Position numbers and translations under genes: made by a program
Assembly: GCA_015229095.1 (NCBI GenBank)
Contig: JADGCE010000004.1
Span: 9,641-42,108 of the forward strand
Length of the DNA: 32,468 nt
Direction: 5' to 3'
Source: Magnetococcales bacterium
Lineage (GTDB): Bacteria; Pseudomonadota; Magnetococcia; Magnetococcales; Magnetaquicoccaceae
Part shown: positions 15,238 to 23,940 of the stretch, one piece after another
Layout of the letters: the number at the start of each line of letters is the position of its first letter
Position numbering within the stretch: the first letter of the stretch is position 1
The notes under the pieces: generated by a model
Database searches by the model: none
What the model saw: the letters and a program-made list of their open reading frames with translations, nothing else
What the model was told of the DNA's origin: nothing

Positions 15238-15648
15238 ATGGAAGAACAACCCCTTTATGATGTGCGCATCTTTTGTTGTGTCAACAGCCGGGATGCTGAC
15301 CATCCTCGTGGTTCTTGCAGCCGCCAGGGTGCCATCGACTTGCACGGTTATTTGGCAGCACGGCTGCAGCACTGGCCGGAGTTGGTGGGCCGTGTCCGGG
15401 TCAACGCTTCGGGTTGCCTGAACCGCTGTGAGTGGGGACCGGTGTTGGTGATCCACCCCCCAGGCGTTTGGTACCGTTATCGGACTCAAGCCGATTTGGA
15501 TGAGATCATCCAGAGCCATTTGGCGGGTGGTGCGGTGGTGCAGCGGTTGCTGTTGAGTGCGGCGACTGCTGCTTCCGGCGACAAGGGGCGGCGATCGGGG
15601 AGCAGAACGGGGGCGATGTCGCAGCGCGGGAGATCCAGGCAGCGTTGA
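15238..15648 (+). CDS. Thioredoxin-like [2Fe-2S] ferredoxin
   Basis: This 136-residue protein has the (2Fe-2S) ferredoxin pattern of the thioredoxin-fold family: cysteines at 13/14 and 27 in the N-terminal part, and C60 and C64 in ASGCLNRCEWGP. The VIHPPGVWYRY segment after it is also typical. It most likely carries electrons in the cytoplasm. The C-terminal 35 residues are basic, Ser/Arg-rich and lie outside the domain. The ATG at 15238 follows a GGAGGGAG ribosome site. It follows miaA by 28 bases and is probably on the same transcript. Confidence 0.85.
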   Translation: MEEQPLYDVRIFCCVNSRDADHPRGSCSRQGAIDLHGYLAARLQHWPELVGRVRVNASGCLNRCEWGPVLVIHPPGVWYRYRTQADLDEIIQSHLAGGAVVQRLLLSAATAASGDKGRRSGSRTGAMSQRGRSRQR

Positions 15649-15725
15649 CCGGGTGCGCAGGGTAACCGAGAGATTCACCACTGTGACCGTTGCCAGGATG
15701 ATGAGACCTGCATCAGGATTTTTGC

Positions 15726-15753
15726 TTGTTACCGCTTTTTTTGTTGTTATACT
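15726..15753 (+). promoter_or_regulatory. Candidate sigma-70 promoter of the carbonic anhydrase gene
   Basis: TTGTTA (15726-15731) lies 16 bases upstream of TATACT (15748-15753), matching four and five of six consensus positions. The predicted transcript starts near 15760, giving a leader of about 90 bases before the ATG at 15849. The preceding gene ends at 15648 with no hairpin I can see. Confidence 0.4.
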
Positions 15754-15848
15754 CGGCGGAGGAGCCGTCGTCTGCGGAAGAGACGGAAATTTTTGTGTCT
15801 GCGGGCGTGCAGCGTTTTCAATTCAAAGTTTCAATGGGATACGATACC

Positions 15849-16556
15849 ATGAAAAACCAATCTCTTACCCGGCGCACTGTGTTGACCGGCATGGCCGTCG
15901 GCCTGAGCGCTTTTGTGTTGCCAAGGTTGCCTTGGGCCAGCGCGGCCGCCGATGCCCCCCGTGTTACCCCGGAACAGGCTCTGCAATGGTTGCGAGAGGG
16001 GCACGCCCGCTTTTTGGCTGGTAAATCGGAACGTCCCAATCTGACGCCACAACGTATCGCAGAGACCTTTGTGGGCGGTCAACATCCGTTTGCCACCCTC
16101 ATCTCCTGCTCGGATTCCCGCGTTCCTGTGGAGCATCTTTTCGACCGGGGGATCGGCGATCTGTTTGTGATTCGAGTGGCAGGCAATGTGGCAGATGTGG
16201 ATGAGATCGGTACCGCCGAGTATGGAGCCGGCCATCTGCACACCCCGGTCATTCTGGTGTTGGGCCACAGCAAATGCGGGGCGGTGACGGCGGTGGTCAA
16301 AGGGGATAGCGTCGGGGGCAGCATTCCCAAGCTGGTGGACAACATTATTCCGGCTGCCGAGCGGGCCAAAGCGAAGGGATTGAGCGGAGATGCGTTGGTT
16401 GCGGAGGCCATCCGGGAGAATGTGCAGCAGTCCATTCGGGATCTGCTGGCCCATAGCGAAGAGTTGCGCCATCTGGAGCATGCGGGCAAGTTGAAACTGG
16501 TGGGGGCGGTTTATCATATCGAAGATGGTTCTCTGGAGTGGTTGGAGCGCACTTGA
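15849..16556 (+). CDS. Tat-exported beta-class carbonic anhydrase
   Basis: This 235-residue enzyme interconverts CO2 and bicarbonate. The zinc site is visible as C87 with the D89/R91 pair in SCSDSR, and H140 and C143 in GHSKCG. The N-terminus is a twin-arginine signal: LTRRTVLTG, a hydrophobic stretch, then an AxA cleavage site near residues 30-33, so it should be exported folded to the periplasm. The rest of the fold is standard length. A periplasmic beta enzyme could supply bicarbonate near the cell envelope. The start is the ATG at 15849. Confidence 0.93.
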   Translation: MKNQSLTRRTVLTGMAVGLSAFVLPRLPWASAAADAPRVTPEQALQWLREGHARFLAGKSERPNLTPQRIAETFVGGQHPFATLISCSDSRVPVEHLFDRGIGDLFVIRVAGNVADVDEIGTAEYGAGHLHTPVILVLGHSKCGAVTAVVKGDSVGGSIPKLVDNIIPAAERAKAKGLSGDALVAEAIRENVQQSIRDLLAHSEELRHLEHAGKLKLVGAVYHIEDGSLEWLERT

Positions 16557-16625
16557 CCCCCTCCAGGGGATGGGATGTTGCCTCGCGGCGGCGACAGGGC
16601 AGGCTGTGTTTGTTTGTGAAGGGTG

Positions 16626-17837
16626 ATGGACGTGTCAGAATTGGAGAGCAGTAGAAAAGAGACCCGCTATATTCAGGCCAGACGGGTCACTCAGGTTGGC
16701 ACCGCAGGGGATACCCTGTTGACCATCGGCAAAATTTCTGCCGGCTTGTTGACCCAGTCGTCGGCGCTGCTGGCGGAGGGATTGCACTCGGGTGCCGACT
16801 TGCTGTTCGATGTGGTGGTGTTGCTGGGCATGAAGATCGCCAAGCGCAAGCCGGATGAGAGCCACCCCTACGGCCATGGCAAATTTGAGGGATTGTTCAC
16901 CCTTTTCCTCTCTGCCCTGTTGTTGCTGGTGGCGGTGGGTGTGGTGTGGGATGCGATACACCGCATGGGAGCGGGGGATCTGCACGCCCCGGATGCCTGG
17001 GCGTTTTGGGTGGCTCTGCTCTCCATCGTCACCAAGGAGGGGTTGTTTCAGTACACCGTGCGGGTGGGGCGCCGGTTGAAGTCCAACATTATCATGGCCA
17101 ACGCTTGGCATCATCGGGCGGATTCCATCTCCTCCTTTGCAGCCATGCTGGGTATTGGCGGGGCCCTGTTGGGATATCCGATTCTGGACCCTGTGGCGGC
17201 CATTGTTGTGGCGTTCTTTGTCAGCAAGGTGGGCTTTGAGATCGGTTGGGATGCCATCAAGGAGTTGACAGATGCCTCCGATGCCGTGGATGAAGAGATT
17301 CGGCAGCGCATCAATCATCTGATCAACGAGATACCCGATGTCCTCTCAGCCCATTTTGTCACAGCCCGGCAATTGGGGCCGGATATTGTCGTCGATGTGC
17401 ATGTGGTGGTGCCACTCTGTCTCTCCGCCTCCGAAGGTCACCAGGTGGCCGAACAGGTCAAATATACCTTGCTGAAACAGGTGGACGCGATCACGGAAGT
17501 GGTGGTTCATGTGGATACGGAGGATGACATGGAGCGGACCATCCCCATGCAGCCCAGCCGAGAGGTGTTGCTGGATTGGGTGTTTCGGGAAATTCCCGAA
17601 GGTCGCGCTGTGGTGGGTGTGGTCCGCCTGCAGCCCAACTATACCAGCCGGGGCATTTACCTGGATCTGGTTCTGGAGGCGGACGAATCCTATTCGTTCG
17701 AAGCTGTGCACGAGGAGGCGCAGCAGCTGTGTGGTCGTTTGTTGAACGGAGGAAAAGGGATCCTGGAGGTGCGCACCAGCCTGGCATCGGCAGAACAGCA
17801 GCACGGTACGCTCGCTGCGTGCAAGGTCTCCGCTTGA
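16626..17837 (+). CDS. CDF family cation exporter with extended C-terminal domain
   Basis: This 403-residue inner-membrane cation diffusion facilitator has two HxxxD metal sites: H54/D58 in HSGADLLFD and H162/D166 in HHRADS. This resembles zinc-type members, while FieF has Asp at the first position. ESHPYGHGKFEG follows the second helix as usual. The usual C-terminal domain ends near residue 300 (VVVHVDTEDDME). About 100 further residues form what looks like a second such domain, with VVRLQPNYTSRGIYLDLVLEADESYSFEAV. The total is therefore about 100 longer than FieF. The ATG at 16626 is preceded by AAGGG. MamB/MamM are relatives, but nothing here singles out a magnetosome role. Confidence 0.9.
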   Translation: MDVSELESSRKETRYIQARRVTQVGTAGDTLLTIGKISAGLLTQSSALLAEGLHSGADLLFDVVVLLGMKIAKRKPDESHPYGHGKFEGLFTLFLSALLLLVAVGVVWDAIHRMGAGDLHAPDAWAFWVALLSIVTKEGLFQYTVRVGRRLKSNIIMANAWHHRADSISSFAAMLGIGGALLGYPILDPVAAIVVAFFVSKVGFEIGWDAIKELTDASDAVDEEIRQRINHLINEIPDVLSAHFVTARQLGPDIVVDVHVVVPLCLSASEGHQVAEQVKYTLLKQVDAITEVVVHVDTEDDMERTIPMQPSREVLLDWVFREIPEGRAVVGVVRLQPNYTSRGIYLDLVLEADESYSFEAVHEEAQQLCGRLLNGGKGILEVRTSLASAEQQHGTLAACKVSA

Positions 17838-17890
17838 CGGAGTGCGTGTTGCAGGGGTGACCTCCCCCCACCCGCCGCCGGGAGGAGGAG

Positions 17891-18271
17891 TTACCTTTTG
17901 TTGCCGGACTTTTTCTTCGTCTTCCGATTATTGGAATGTGCAGGGGCAGGACGGGCGACGGCGGGGGCTGTCACCATTGCGGGAGGGGGGGGTGCCTCTT
18001 GCGTGCCGCAAAGCCTTTCGATGACGGCTTGCACCAGAGGGCGGCTGACATTGCGTGCGAGCAAGGCACTCTGAATCGTTTCCGGAGCTGTACCCAGACG
18101 CTGCTGCGCCATGACAAACTCCGCGACGATGATAACGGCCCCGACCACGTCCGTGTCGATGCCATACTCGACCAGGGCGCTTTGCACCTGAGCCGGGGAG
18201 GCTCCCTGTTGCAACCGCGAGGTGACAAACTCGGCGAGCATGGCCACGTTCTCTTCTCTTTTTGTCAGCAT
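17891..18271 (-). CDS. Small hypothetical protein with two internal repeats and basic tail
   Basis: This 126-residue protein is of unknown function. Its first 90 residues are two related units of about 39: AEFVTSRLQQGASPAQVQSAL... and AEFVMAQQRLGTAPETIQSAL..., each likely three short helices. A Pro/Ala linker and a basic tail (NNRKTKKKSGNKR) follow. An AGGAGG ribosome site supports the ATG at 18271. It lies 164 bases after the adenylation gene of the dlt-like cassette on the same strand; a separate promoter is possible. The basic tail could bind nucleic acid or an anionic surface. Confidence 0.7.
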   Translation of the reverse strand: MLTKREENVAMLAEFVTSRLQQGASPAQVQSALVEYGIDTDVVGAVIIVAEFVMAQQRLGTAPETIQSALLARNVSRPLVQAVIERLCGTQEAPPPPAMVTAPAVARPAPAHSNNRKTKKKSGNKR

Positions 18272-18435
18272 GATCGACCCTCCTGCAAGAATAATCCACC
18301 CAACGATGGCATGTTTGTAACCGCGCACTGGCCAACACTCCGACCGTGCTCTCTTTTCGCACAAAAACCCGTCCGTGGCAAGGGTTGAGCCTCCCCCTCT
18401 CCTGTGTATAAAAAAACCAGGGAGATGCAGAGGCT

Positions 18436-20079
18436 TCAGTTCTTGACAGTGTCGTTTGAGAGGTGGAGAAGCAACTGGTTCAGGTCCGTTTTGCCATTGG
18501 CATTCAGGGGCAGTTGGGAAAGACGTCGGATCTGCCGGGGCACCATGTAATAGGGCAGGCGTTTGGTACACTCAGTCAGGATCTCGGCATCGGCCAGGGA
18601 GGAAGCGCAGACGAACCCCACCACGCTGGTGACGTTGCCTCCGCCCGGGGGCCAACCGAGGACGGCCACCTGCTCTGTTCCGGCAACCTGACGCAGCACC
18701 TGTTCGATCTCCGCCAATTCCACCCGGTAACCTCGGATTTTTAACTGCCTGTCCAGTCGATCCACGTAGGAAAATCCCACCCCGGCCCTCCAGATGGCCA
18801 GATCTCCGGTTTTGTACCAGCGCTGCCGTTGCCCATCCGCCTCTGGCAGTTCCAGATAGCACCGCTCTGTTTCTGCGGCATTTTTCCAGTAACCGGGGGT
18901 GATTTGCGAGCCGCTGAGACAGAGCTCTCCTTTGATATTCTCAACGTTTTCATGTAACTGGCCATGAACCAGCAGTGCGGCGCGTTGACCGGCATAGGGG
19001 GTGCCGATTGGGACAACACCACGGTCGCAGTCGGCTTCGGAACGGCCAGTCTGCCATACGTAGCCGGTGATACAAATGGTGCCTTCGGTGGGGCCGTAGC
19101 TGTTTTCAATGCGGCTGTGGGGCGCGGCGGCTTGCCACCATTGGACCGCTTCCATGGTAAGCTGCTCCCCACCAAAGATGGACCAGCGCAATGAGGGGAA
19201 AAACCCCGGTTTGAGCAGGTACATGCGTTTCATGAAATGGATGACGGCGGGGACGGACTCCCAAAAAGTCAGGCCATGCTCCCTGATGAATTGAGCAGGG
19301 GCCATGCGGCTTTTTTGGGGGATGCAGTACAGGCAAGCCCCGGCCGCCCAGCAGACAAACTGATCATGCACCGAGGCGTCAAAGGTCAGGTCACTGTGCT
19401 GGGAAAAACGATCTTCCGGGGTGGGCTGATACCGTTCCAGCATCTGGCTGACAAAGGCATTGACATTGCCGGGGGAGACCATGACCCCTTTGGGCACGCC
19501 CGTGCTGCCGGAGGTGAAGAGCAGATAGGCGATGGGTGTCTGCGGTTGTTTGGGAGATTGCAGAGTGGGGGGGAGAGAAAAGATCTCATCACGCAAGAGG
19601 AAACGATGGCGGGAGAGGGTTTGGGTCCAGGGTGGCGCCGTTTCATGATCGGGGAGCAGGACCAGCAGGTTGCGTTGCACGGCCCGCAGCAGATCTTCAG
19701 CCAGGGGTTCACAGTGGCTGTCCAGGATCAGGAGATCCACCTCCGCCAAGTCGGCCATACGCAGGTTGCGCGCAACAGGAAAGGTGGGATTCAACGGGAC
19801 GTAACCCTTGCCCGCGTACAAAATGGCCAACAGTGCCCCGTAGGCGGTCAGGGAACGGTAGGCAAAAACGGCAGCAACCGGGTTGGCCGGATGAGGGTCC
19901 AGCCGTTCGATGGTGGAGGCGATTTGCAAGGCATAGTTTTTTAATTCAGAATAATTATAAAGTTTTTCATCCACAAACAGGGCAGGGCGGGAACCCTGTT
20001 GGCAGGCACTCCGGTGAAACCACTGAGCGATGTTGTCCTCTGAATGGGTGGAGATGGCAGGAGCGTTCTGGGTGTTCAT
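18436..20079 (-). CDS. Amino acid adenylation enzyme, DltA-like
   Basis: This 547-residue stand-alone adenylation protein of the NRPS/DltA type has LLFTSGSTGVPKG (residues 186-198, ATP binding), SYGPTEGTI (327-335), YKTGDLA, DRLDRQLKIRGYRVE and the invariant Lys (K530) in NANGKTDL. D234 in FDASV marks an alpha-amino-acid substrate, as in DltA. It should form an aminoacyl-AMP and load a carrier protein. The partner is probably the acyl carrier protein encoded two genes upstream. It has no thiolation or condensation domain. The gap to the MBOAT gene upstream is 36 bases. Confidence 0.9.
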   Translation of the reverse strand: MNTQNAPAISTHSEDNIAQWFHRSACQQGSRPALFVDEKLYNYSELKNYALQIASTIERLDPHPANPVAAVFAYRSLTAYGALLAILYAGKGYVPLNPTFPVARNLRMADLAEVDLLILDSHCEPLAEDLLRAVQRNLLVLLPDHETAPPWTQTLSRHRFLLRDEIFSLPPTLQSPKQPQTPIAYLLFTSGSTGVPKGVMVSPGNVNAFVSQMLERYQPTPEDRFSQHSDLTFDASVHDQFVCWAAGACLYCIPQKSRMAPAQFIREHGLTFWESVPAVIHFMKRMYLLKPGFFPSLRWSIFGGEQLTMEAVQWWQAAAPHSRIENSYGPTEGTICITGYVWQTGRSEADCDRGVVPIGTPYAGQRAALLVHGQLHENVENIKGELCLSGSQITPGYWKNAAETERCYLELPEADGQRQRWYKTGDLAIWRAGVGFSYVDRLDRQLKIRGYRVELAEIEQVLRQVAGTEQVAVLGWPPGGGNVTSVVGFVCASSLADAEILTECTKRLPYYMVPRQIRRLSQLPLNANGKTDLNQLLLHLSNDTVKN

Positions 20080-20115
20080 GGAGCGATTGCAGTCTCCCTT
20101 GTGCGTTCTGACGAT

Positions 20116-21642
20116 TCAAAGAGAGACGCCAAACAGGGCGAAGAAAAAGGTGGTATCCTGCATGAAGGAGGAACCGGGATGATCCCAAATGCGCAGGATG
20201 GAAAAAAAGAGCCAGACGCCGGCGATTTTACGGAGCGTCAGCAGGATGGTCAACACCGGGGAGGTGGTTGTCCGGGCTTTGCCCCGCTGATTTTTTTCGC
20301 GCAGCATGCTGACAAAAATGCCGAATCCCAGCACGAAAGAGTAAAAAAAGTAGGAAGAAAACTTTGTAAATGGGGCCAATGCCCCGTAGCCTATAAATGA
20401 ATCAAAGTTTTGCAATACGTGGTAATAGATGTTGCCCAGGAAGGCCGACATCATGGTGGCGGCAAAGATGCGCAGGGTGTGGTTTTTCTTGAAGAATGAC
20501 AGGTAGGTGGGATAGAAGAAAAATTCCACCAGAAGTTCTTTGAAATAATAGTAGTAACGGTTCCAGAAATCCACCAGGGAGGTGGCCAGCAGGGGTTTAT
20601 AGGTGTTGCGAAACACATGAAAACCGCAAAGACGCAGGGAACCGACAATCATATGTCCAACGATGGCCAGCTGCATGGTTTCATAAATCATGTCAACAAT
20701 CAGACTGGCCCAAACAACTTTCATGGCAGGCAGGGAGGCGCTGAGCCCGACCAGCGCATCCATGTGGTAGAGTTTCAGATAAAGGGGCTGCCCTCTGCTG
20801 CCAAAGAAGGCGGTATCCAGCAGATACAGGACAACGTGCCAGAGAGAGGCCAGCAGAAGCAGTTTCAGGCCGGCCAACTGGGATTTTGCCAAATCGAGCC
20901 GACTGTCGGCCTGTTTTTGGAGCAGATAGTCCAGCCCCTTCCCGTAGGGCACCTGGGTGGAACCCAGGTAGGGGAGGCAATAGATCAGGTGGTCCACGAA
21001 GCGGCTCTGTTTGATGGAACCGCGTCGGCCCGAATAGAGCATGAAGCCGATGCGCCAGATCAGAAAAGAGAAAAAAACCAGACAAACAGAGAGGTTATCG
21101 GCAACAGCCCAGGCGGGCAGATCCCGGAAACCGGATGGCAGAAAGACCAGGGCCAGGATGCAGCTCCACAGCAGCAGGTGGAGAAACATTTGTGGACTGT
21201 TGCGGACCACTCTGGGCAGGCTGGAGAATGCGCGGGCGACACGGAAAAAAAGGTAGAGCACGCCCACAATGATGCCGGCATCCACGGCCATCCACAGTGG
21301 TTCCGTGACCTCCAATCCTACCAGCTTTGTGTGCAAAAACAGGCTGCCTGCGCCGAGGCCCACAATCCACAGGCGATGGGCAGGAAAGATCTGTGCCAGG
21401 ATCATCACGGGCAGCAGGGGGAGATAGCGGGGAATGCTCAGGATCAGGGCGACCACCATCCACAGCAGCACATTGCCTTTCCATGTGGTTGAAAACTCAA
21501 GTATGCGTGTGTTTTCGTGAAATTGAGAAACTCGTTGGTACAAAGAGGGCGTTGTTCTCGCGGCTCCTTCCTGACGGATGGGCAGCGACCGCACCAGTTC
21601 GGCCGGACGGGAGAGTTGGCTCGTCATGGTGTTCATGGTCAA
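20116..21642 (-). CDS. MBOAT family acyltransferase, DltB-like
   Basis: This multi-pass membrane protein of about 508 residues belongs to the membrane-bound O-acyltransferase family. FWNRYYYYFKELLVEF at about residues 359-374 resembles the MBOAT W-N-R-W motif. The likely catalytic histidine is H408 in GNIYYHVLQ. Many hydrophobic segments cover the rest. Its position between a carrier-protein gene and an adenylation gene suggests it transfers the carrier-bound acyl or aminoacyl group to a substrate across the membrane, as DltB does. The start may be the TTG at 21642 with AGGAGA 8 bases upstream, or the ATG at 21636. Confidence 0.85.
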   Translation of the reverse strand: MTMNTMTSQLSRPAELVRSLPIRQEGAARTTPSLYQRVSQFHENTRILEFSTTWKGNVLLWMVVALILSIPRYLPLLPVMILAQIFPAHRLWIVGLGAGSLFLHTKLVGLEVTEPLWMAVDAGIIVGVLYLFFRVARAFSSLPRVVRNSPQMFLHLLLWSCILALVFLPSGFRDLPAWAVADNLSVCLVFFSFLIWRIGFMLYSGRRGSIKQSRFVDHLIYCLPYLGSTQVPYGKGLDYLLQKQADSRLDLAKSQLAGLKLLLLASLWHVVLYLLDTAFFGSRGQPLYLKLYHMDALVGLSASLPAMKVVWASLIVDMIYETMQLAIVGHMIVGSLRLCGFHVFRNTYKPLLATSLVDFWNRYYYYFKELLVEFFFYPTYLSFFKKNHTLRIFAATMMSAFLGNIYYHVLQNFDSFIGYGALAPFTKFSSYFFYSFVLGFGIFVSMLREKNQRGKARTTTSPVLTILLTLRKIAGVWLFFSILRIWDHPGSSFMQDTTFFFALFGVSL

Positions 21643-21741
21643 CGCGTTGTTCTCCTGTTCCCTTGAATCCAGAGAGAGCGAAATGTCCTGTGTGATGCGC
21701 GGCGAAAAGAGAGCCGGCAGGAGCCCGTGCCCGCGCGATGT

Positions 21742-21996
21742 CTATGATGCGCGTTTTTCTATCAGTTCCAGTATTTTCTGGATGGACTCAATCTCGAGGG
21801 GATCGATGCCCGTTTCGGAAAAATCCATTTTGAACTCTGATTCCAGAAAATCAATGATCTCCAGTGTGGCCAAGGAGTCGATCAGTCCGGACTTGACCAA
21901 TCCATCCCCGTCACCGATGCGGTCCACAGGGAGGTCGGGGCGGGCGATGGTTCTCAGAAACTGGATGAGTTTCTGTCTGTTGGCTTGGGTATTCAT
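21742..21996 (-). CDS. Acyl carrier protein, DltC-like
   Basis: This 84-residue carrier protein has the phosphopantetheine attachment motif G-L-I-D-S-L at residues 37-42, with Ser41 as the site. Three or four helices with acidic surface follow, as expected. The N-terminus (NRQKLIQFLRTI) is the first helix. It is the first gene of the dlt-like cassette, preceding the MBOAT protein by 99 bases. The small size and the neighbours favour a DltC-type role over fatty acid synthesis. Confidence 0.9.
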   Translation of the reverse strand: MNTQANRQKLIQFLRTIARPDLPVDRIGDGDGLVKSGLIDSLATLEIIDFLESEFKMDFSETGIDPLEIESIQKILELIEKRAS

Positions 21997-22368
21997 GGAG
22001 TTCTTTTTCTCAATAGCATGAAGGAGGCACTTTGTCTATGCCGTTTCTTGCGCGCGCAGCCAGCCCTCTTTTTCGTGGACAGGGCGCGCGCCGCCACAGT
22101 GGGGTGTATCCCACGTGTATTCAACCGTTGTCTTTTGGCGGGAATTCCGGAATCGTTGCCGGATGCACCACAAGCCACAGGGTTCCGATTGTAACGGAAT
22201 TTTTGTTTAAACGCAAGCATTTTCTGTTCTTCGTGCTCTTTTTGGGTGTGTAAAATACGACCCGGAGCTCTGATATCCGATAAACTATTAAAAATTTATT
22301 GCTGGGCAGGGGATACGATCGCTATGGATTGCAGGGGTTCGGCGCATGCATGGGAGGTACAGTCGTCA
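21997..22368. other. Regulatory and terminator region between tolC and the dlt-like cassette
   Basis: These 372 bases hold no gene I can support. They contain the candidate promoter of the carrier-protein operon (22188-22216) and the end of the pil-aroB-tolC transcript. A/T-rich sequence at 22283-22300 may lie at its terminator, but I see no clean stem. Confidence 0.4.
22188..22216 (-). promoter_or_regulatory. Candidate sigma-70 promoter of the dlt-like cassette
   Basis: On the minus strand TTGCGT (22211-22216) is followed after 17 bases by TACAAT (22188-22193). The -10 matches five of six and the -35 three of six. The predicted start lies near 22180, giving a leader of about 185 bases. Confidence 0.45.
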
Positions 22369-23940
22369 TTATGGGGAGGGGTCATCCTTGGGGTCGGCGA
22401 CATAGGCTTGCACAGACAAGGGTCGTTCATCCATCCACTCGACAACGCGAAGGGGCTTCCAGAGAGGCCTTTCGCTCTCTGTAACGCGGAGAGGTTCCCA
22501 GGGAGGTGTTTCATTCTCTGTCGGCATCGGCATCGGGGGGGTGGCCATGTCGGGCAGGGGGAACTGCGGTGGCTGGGGTGTGGCCATGTCGGGCAGGGCA
22601 AGCTGTAACTGGGCCAGCAACTTTCCCTGACTGAATGCCAGCCGGTAATTTTCTATCCCGCTCTGATAGTGTGCATCCATCAGGTTGTTGCGGGCAGCGG
22701 AGAGCTCACTTTCTGAATCCAGCAGATCCAACAGGGTGCGTTTGCCCAGTTGATACTGCTCCAAATAGGCCTCCTGTACCGTTTGTGCCTCTGCCGCCTG
22801 GGCTTTGTAGGTTTGCAGCAGGGCGTGTACCGTCTCCCAGAGTCGGTAGGCATTGGCCAACTGCTCGGTGACATCCAGGCGGCTCTTGGCCAAGGCGTTC
22901 TCTGCCTGCTGCGTCACAAAATGGGCTTCCCGCTGTGTGTGGGTATCCCGATAACCGGAAAAAAGGTTGACAGTCACCTCCAACATGGCACTCTGCACCG
23001 CCTGTTCTCCCGCGACGCCCCCCTGATCCTTGCCGTCGGAGGCGGTCAAAACCAGGTTGGCTGACGGGCTGTAGGCCCCCCTGTGGGATTGTTCTCTGGC
23101 CTTTTCCTCCATGACCCCCTCCTGGGCCGCCAGAATGGCGGGATGGGTGGCCAAGGCCGTCGCCAATAATACCTCATAGGGTGCGACCGGTGTCGACATG
23201 GGCAGCGGTTCGGTCAAGCCCTGGGCCTCCATGCCGAACACAGAGTAAAACAGAGCCTCGGCCCGCTGCTGGTTGCCCCTGGCCTGGGTCATGGCCGCCT
23301 CGGCCCGCTTGCCGCGAGAGCGGGCCTGGCTGACCTCCAGCAAACTGCCTACAGAGGCCTCGAAACGTTGCTCAGCCAGACGCAACAACCGATTGTGGGT
23401 CGCCAGGCTCTTTTCGCTCTGGCGGAATTGGGCCCGGTACTTCAACACGGTCAGATAGGACTCCACGCCCCGCATGGCCAAACTTTCCGCTGCTTCCAGG
23501 GTTTTCCATGCGGAACGCCGGGCACCGGCCTCGGTGCTGGTCACCTGATGGGAGGTACGCAACCCGTCAAATACATTTTGGTTCAAGCTGATGCTGCGAT
23601 CCTGCCGGTCCATCCAGAGATAATCGGTGTTGGAGGGGCGGGCGGCGGTGTTGCGGGTGCCCTCCCTGCCCGCAGCAACGCGCAGATTGATGGTGGGCAA
23701 AAAACCGGCATAGGCCTGTCCCACCCGCTCCCGGGCCGCCGCCACACCCAGTCGGGCTGTTTGCACCTCCGGGCGGTTGGCCAGGGAGTAAGAGATCGCC
23801 TCGGCCAACTCCAGGGCAGTGCCGTGCTTCGGAAAAACGCCGAACCCCAGGAGCATCCCCCAAACAGGCAGCCAAGAGTGCCAGAACCGCCCGCACGACC
23901 ATGGGAAATATACCGGTTCTTGCCGATCAGGCGCGGTCAT
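22369..23940 (-). CDS. TolC family outer-membrane channel protein
   Basis: This 523-residue protein is of the TolC/type I secretion outer-membrane family. It has an N-terminal hydrophobic segment (about residues 20-36), then ALELAEAISYSLANRPEV and two OEP repeats with long coiled-coil helices rich in Ala, Gln and Glu (for example RLLRLAEQRFEASVGSLLEVSQARSR). The second repeat has YQLGKRTLLDLLDSESELSAARNNL. The channel part ends near residue 445. An unusual tail of 78 residues follows, made of Pro-rich duplicated units. The ATG overlaps the aroB stop (ATGA), so the two are co-translated, although their functions are unrelated. No inner-membrane ABC or membrane-fusion partner lies in the window. 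Confidence 0.9.
   Translation of the reverse strand: MTAPDRQEPVYFPWSCGRFWHSWLPVWGMLLGFGVFPKHGTALELAEAISYSLANRPEVQTARLGVAAARERVGQAYAGFLPTINLRVAAGREGTRNTAARPSNTDYLWMDRQDRSISLNQNVFDGLRTSHQVTSTEAGARRSAWKTLEAAESLAMRGVESYLTVLKYRAQFRQSEKSLATHNRLLRLAEQRFEASVGSLLEVSQARSRGKRAEAAMTQARGNQQRAEALFYSVFGMEAQGLTEPLPMSTPVAPYEVLLATALATHPAILAAQEGVMEEKAREQSHRGAYSPSANLVLTASDGKDQGGVAGEQAVQSAMLEVTVNLFSGYRDTHTQREAHFVTQQAENALAKSRLDVTEQLANAYRLWETVHALLQTYKAQAAEAQTVQEAYLEQYQLGKRTLLDLLDSESELSAARNNLMDAHYQSGIENYRLAFSQGKLLAQLQLALPDMATPQPPQFPLPDMATPPMPMPTENETPPWEPLRVTESERPLWKPLRVVEWMDERPLSVQAYVADPKDDPSP
22541..22598. repeat. Direct repeat in the 3' part of the tolC-like gene
   Basis: The 19 bases at 22541-22559 recur exactly at 22580-22598, a spacing of 39 bases (13 codons), giving two copies of the LPDMATP peptide unit. 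A second, degenerate pair lies just downstream on the minus strand, around 22450-22520, giving two W-x-P-L-R-V units. Confidence 0.9.

Noticed and set aside
16626..17837. MamB/MamM magnetosome transporter
   Set aside because: The HxxxD sites and general CDF sequence do not single out MamB or MamM, and no other magnetosome genes lie nearby.
17838..17890. GC-rich inverted sequence between the CDF gene and the small repeat protein
   Set aside because: GGTGACCTCCCC and GGAGGAGTTACC pair only partly, with mismatches; not good enough to call a terminator.
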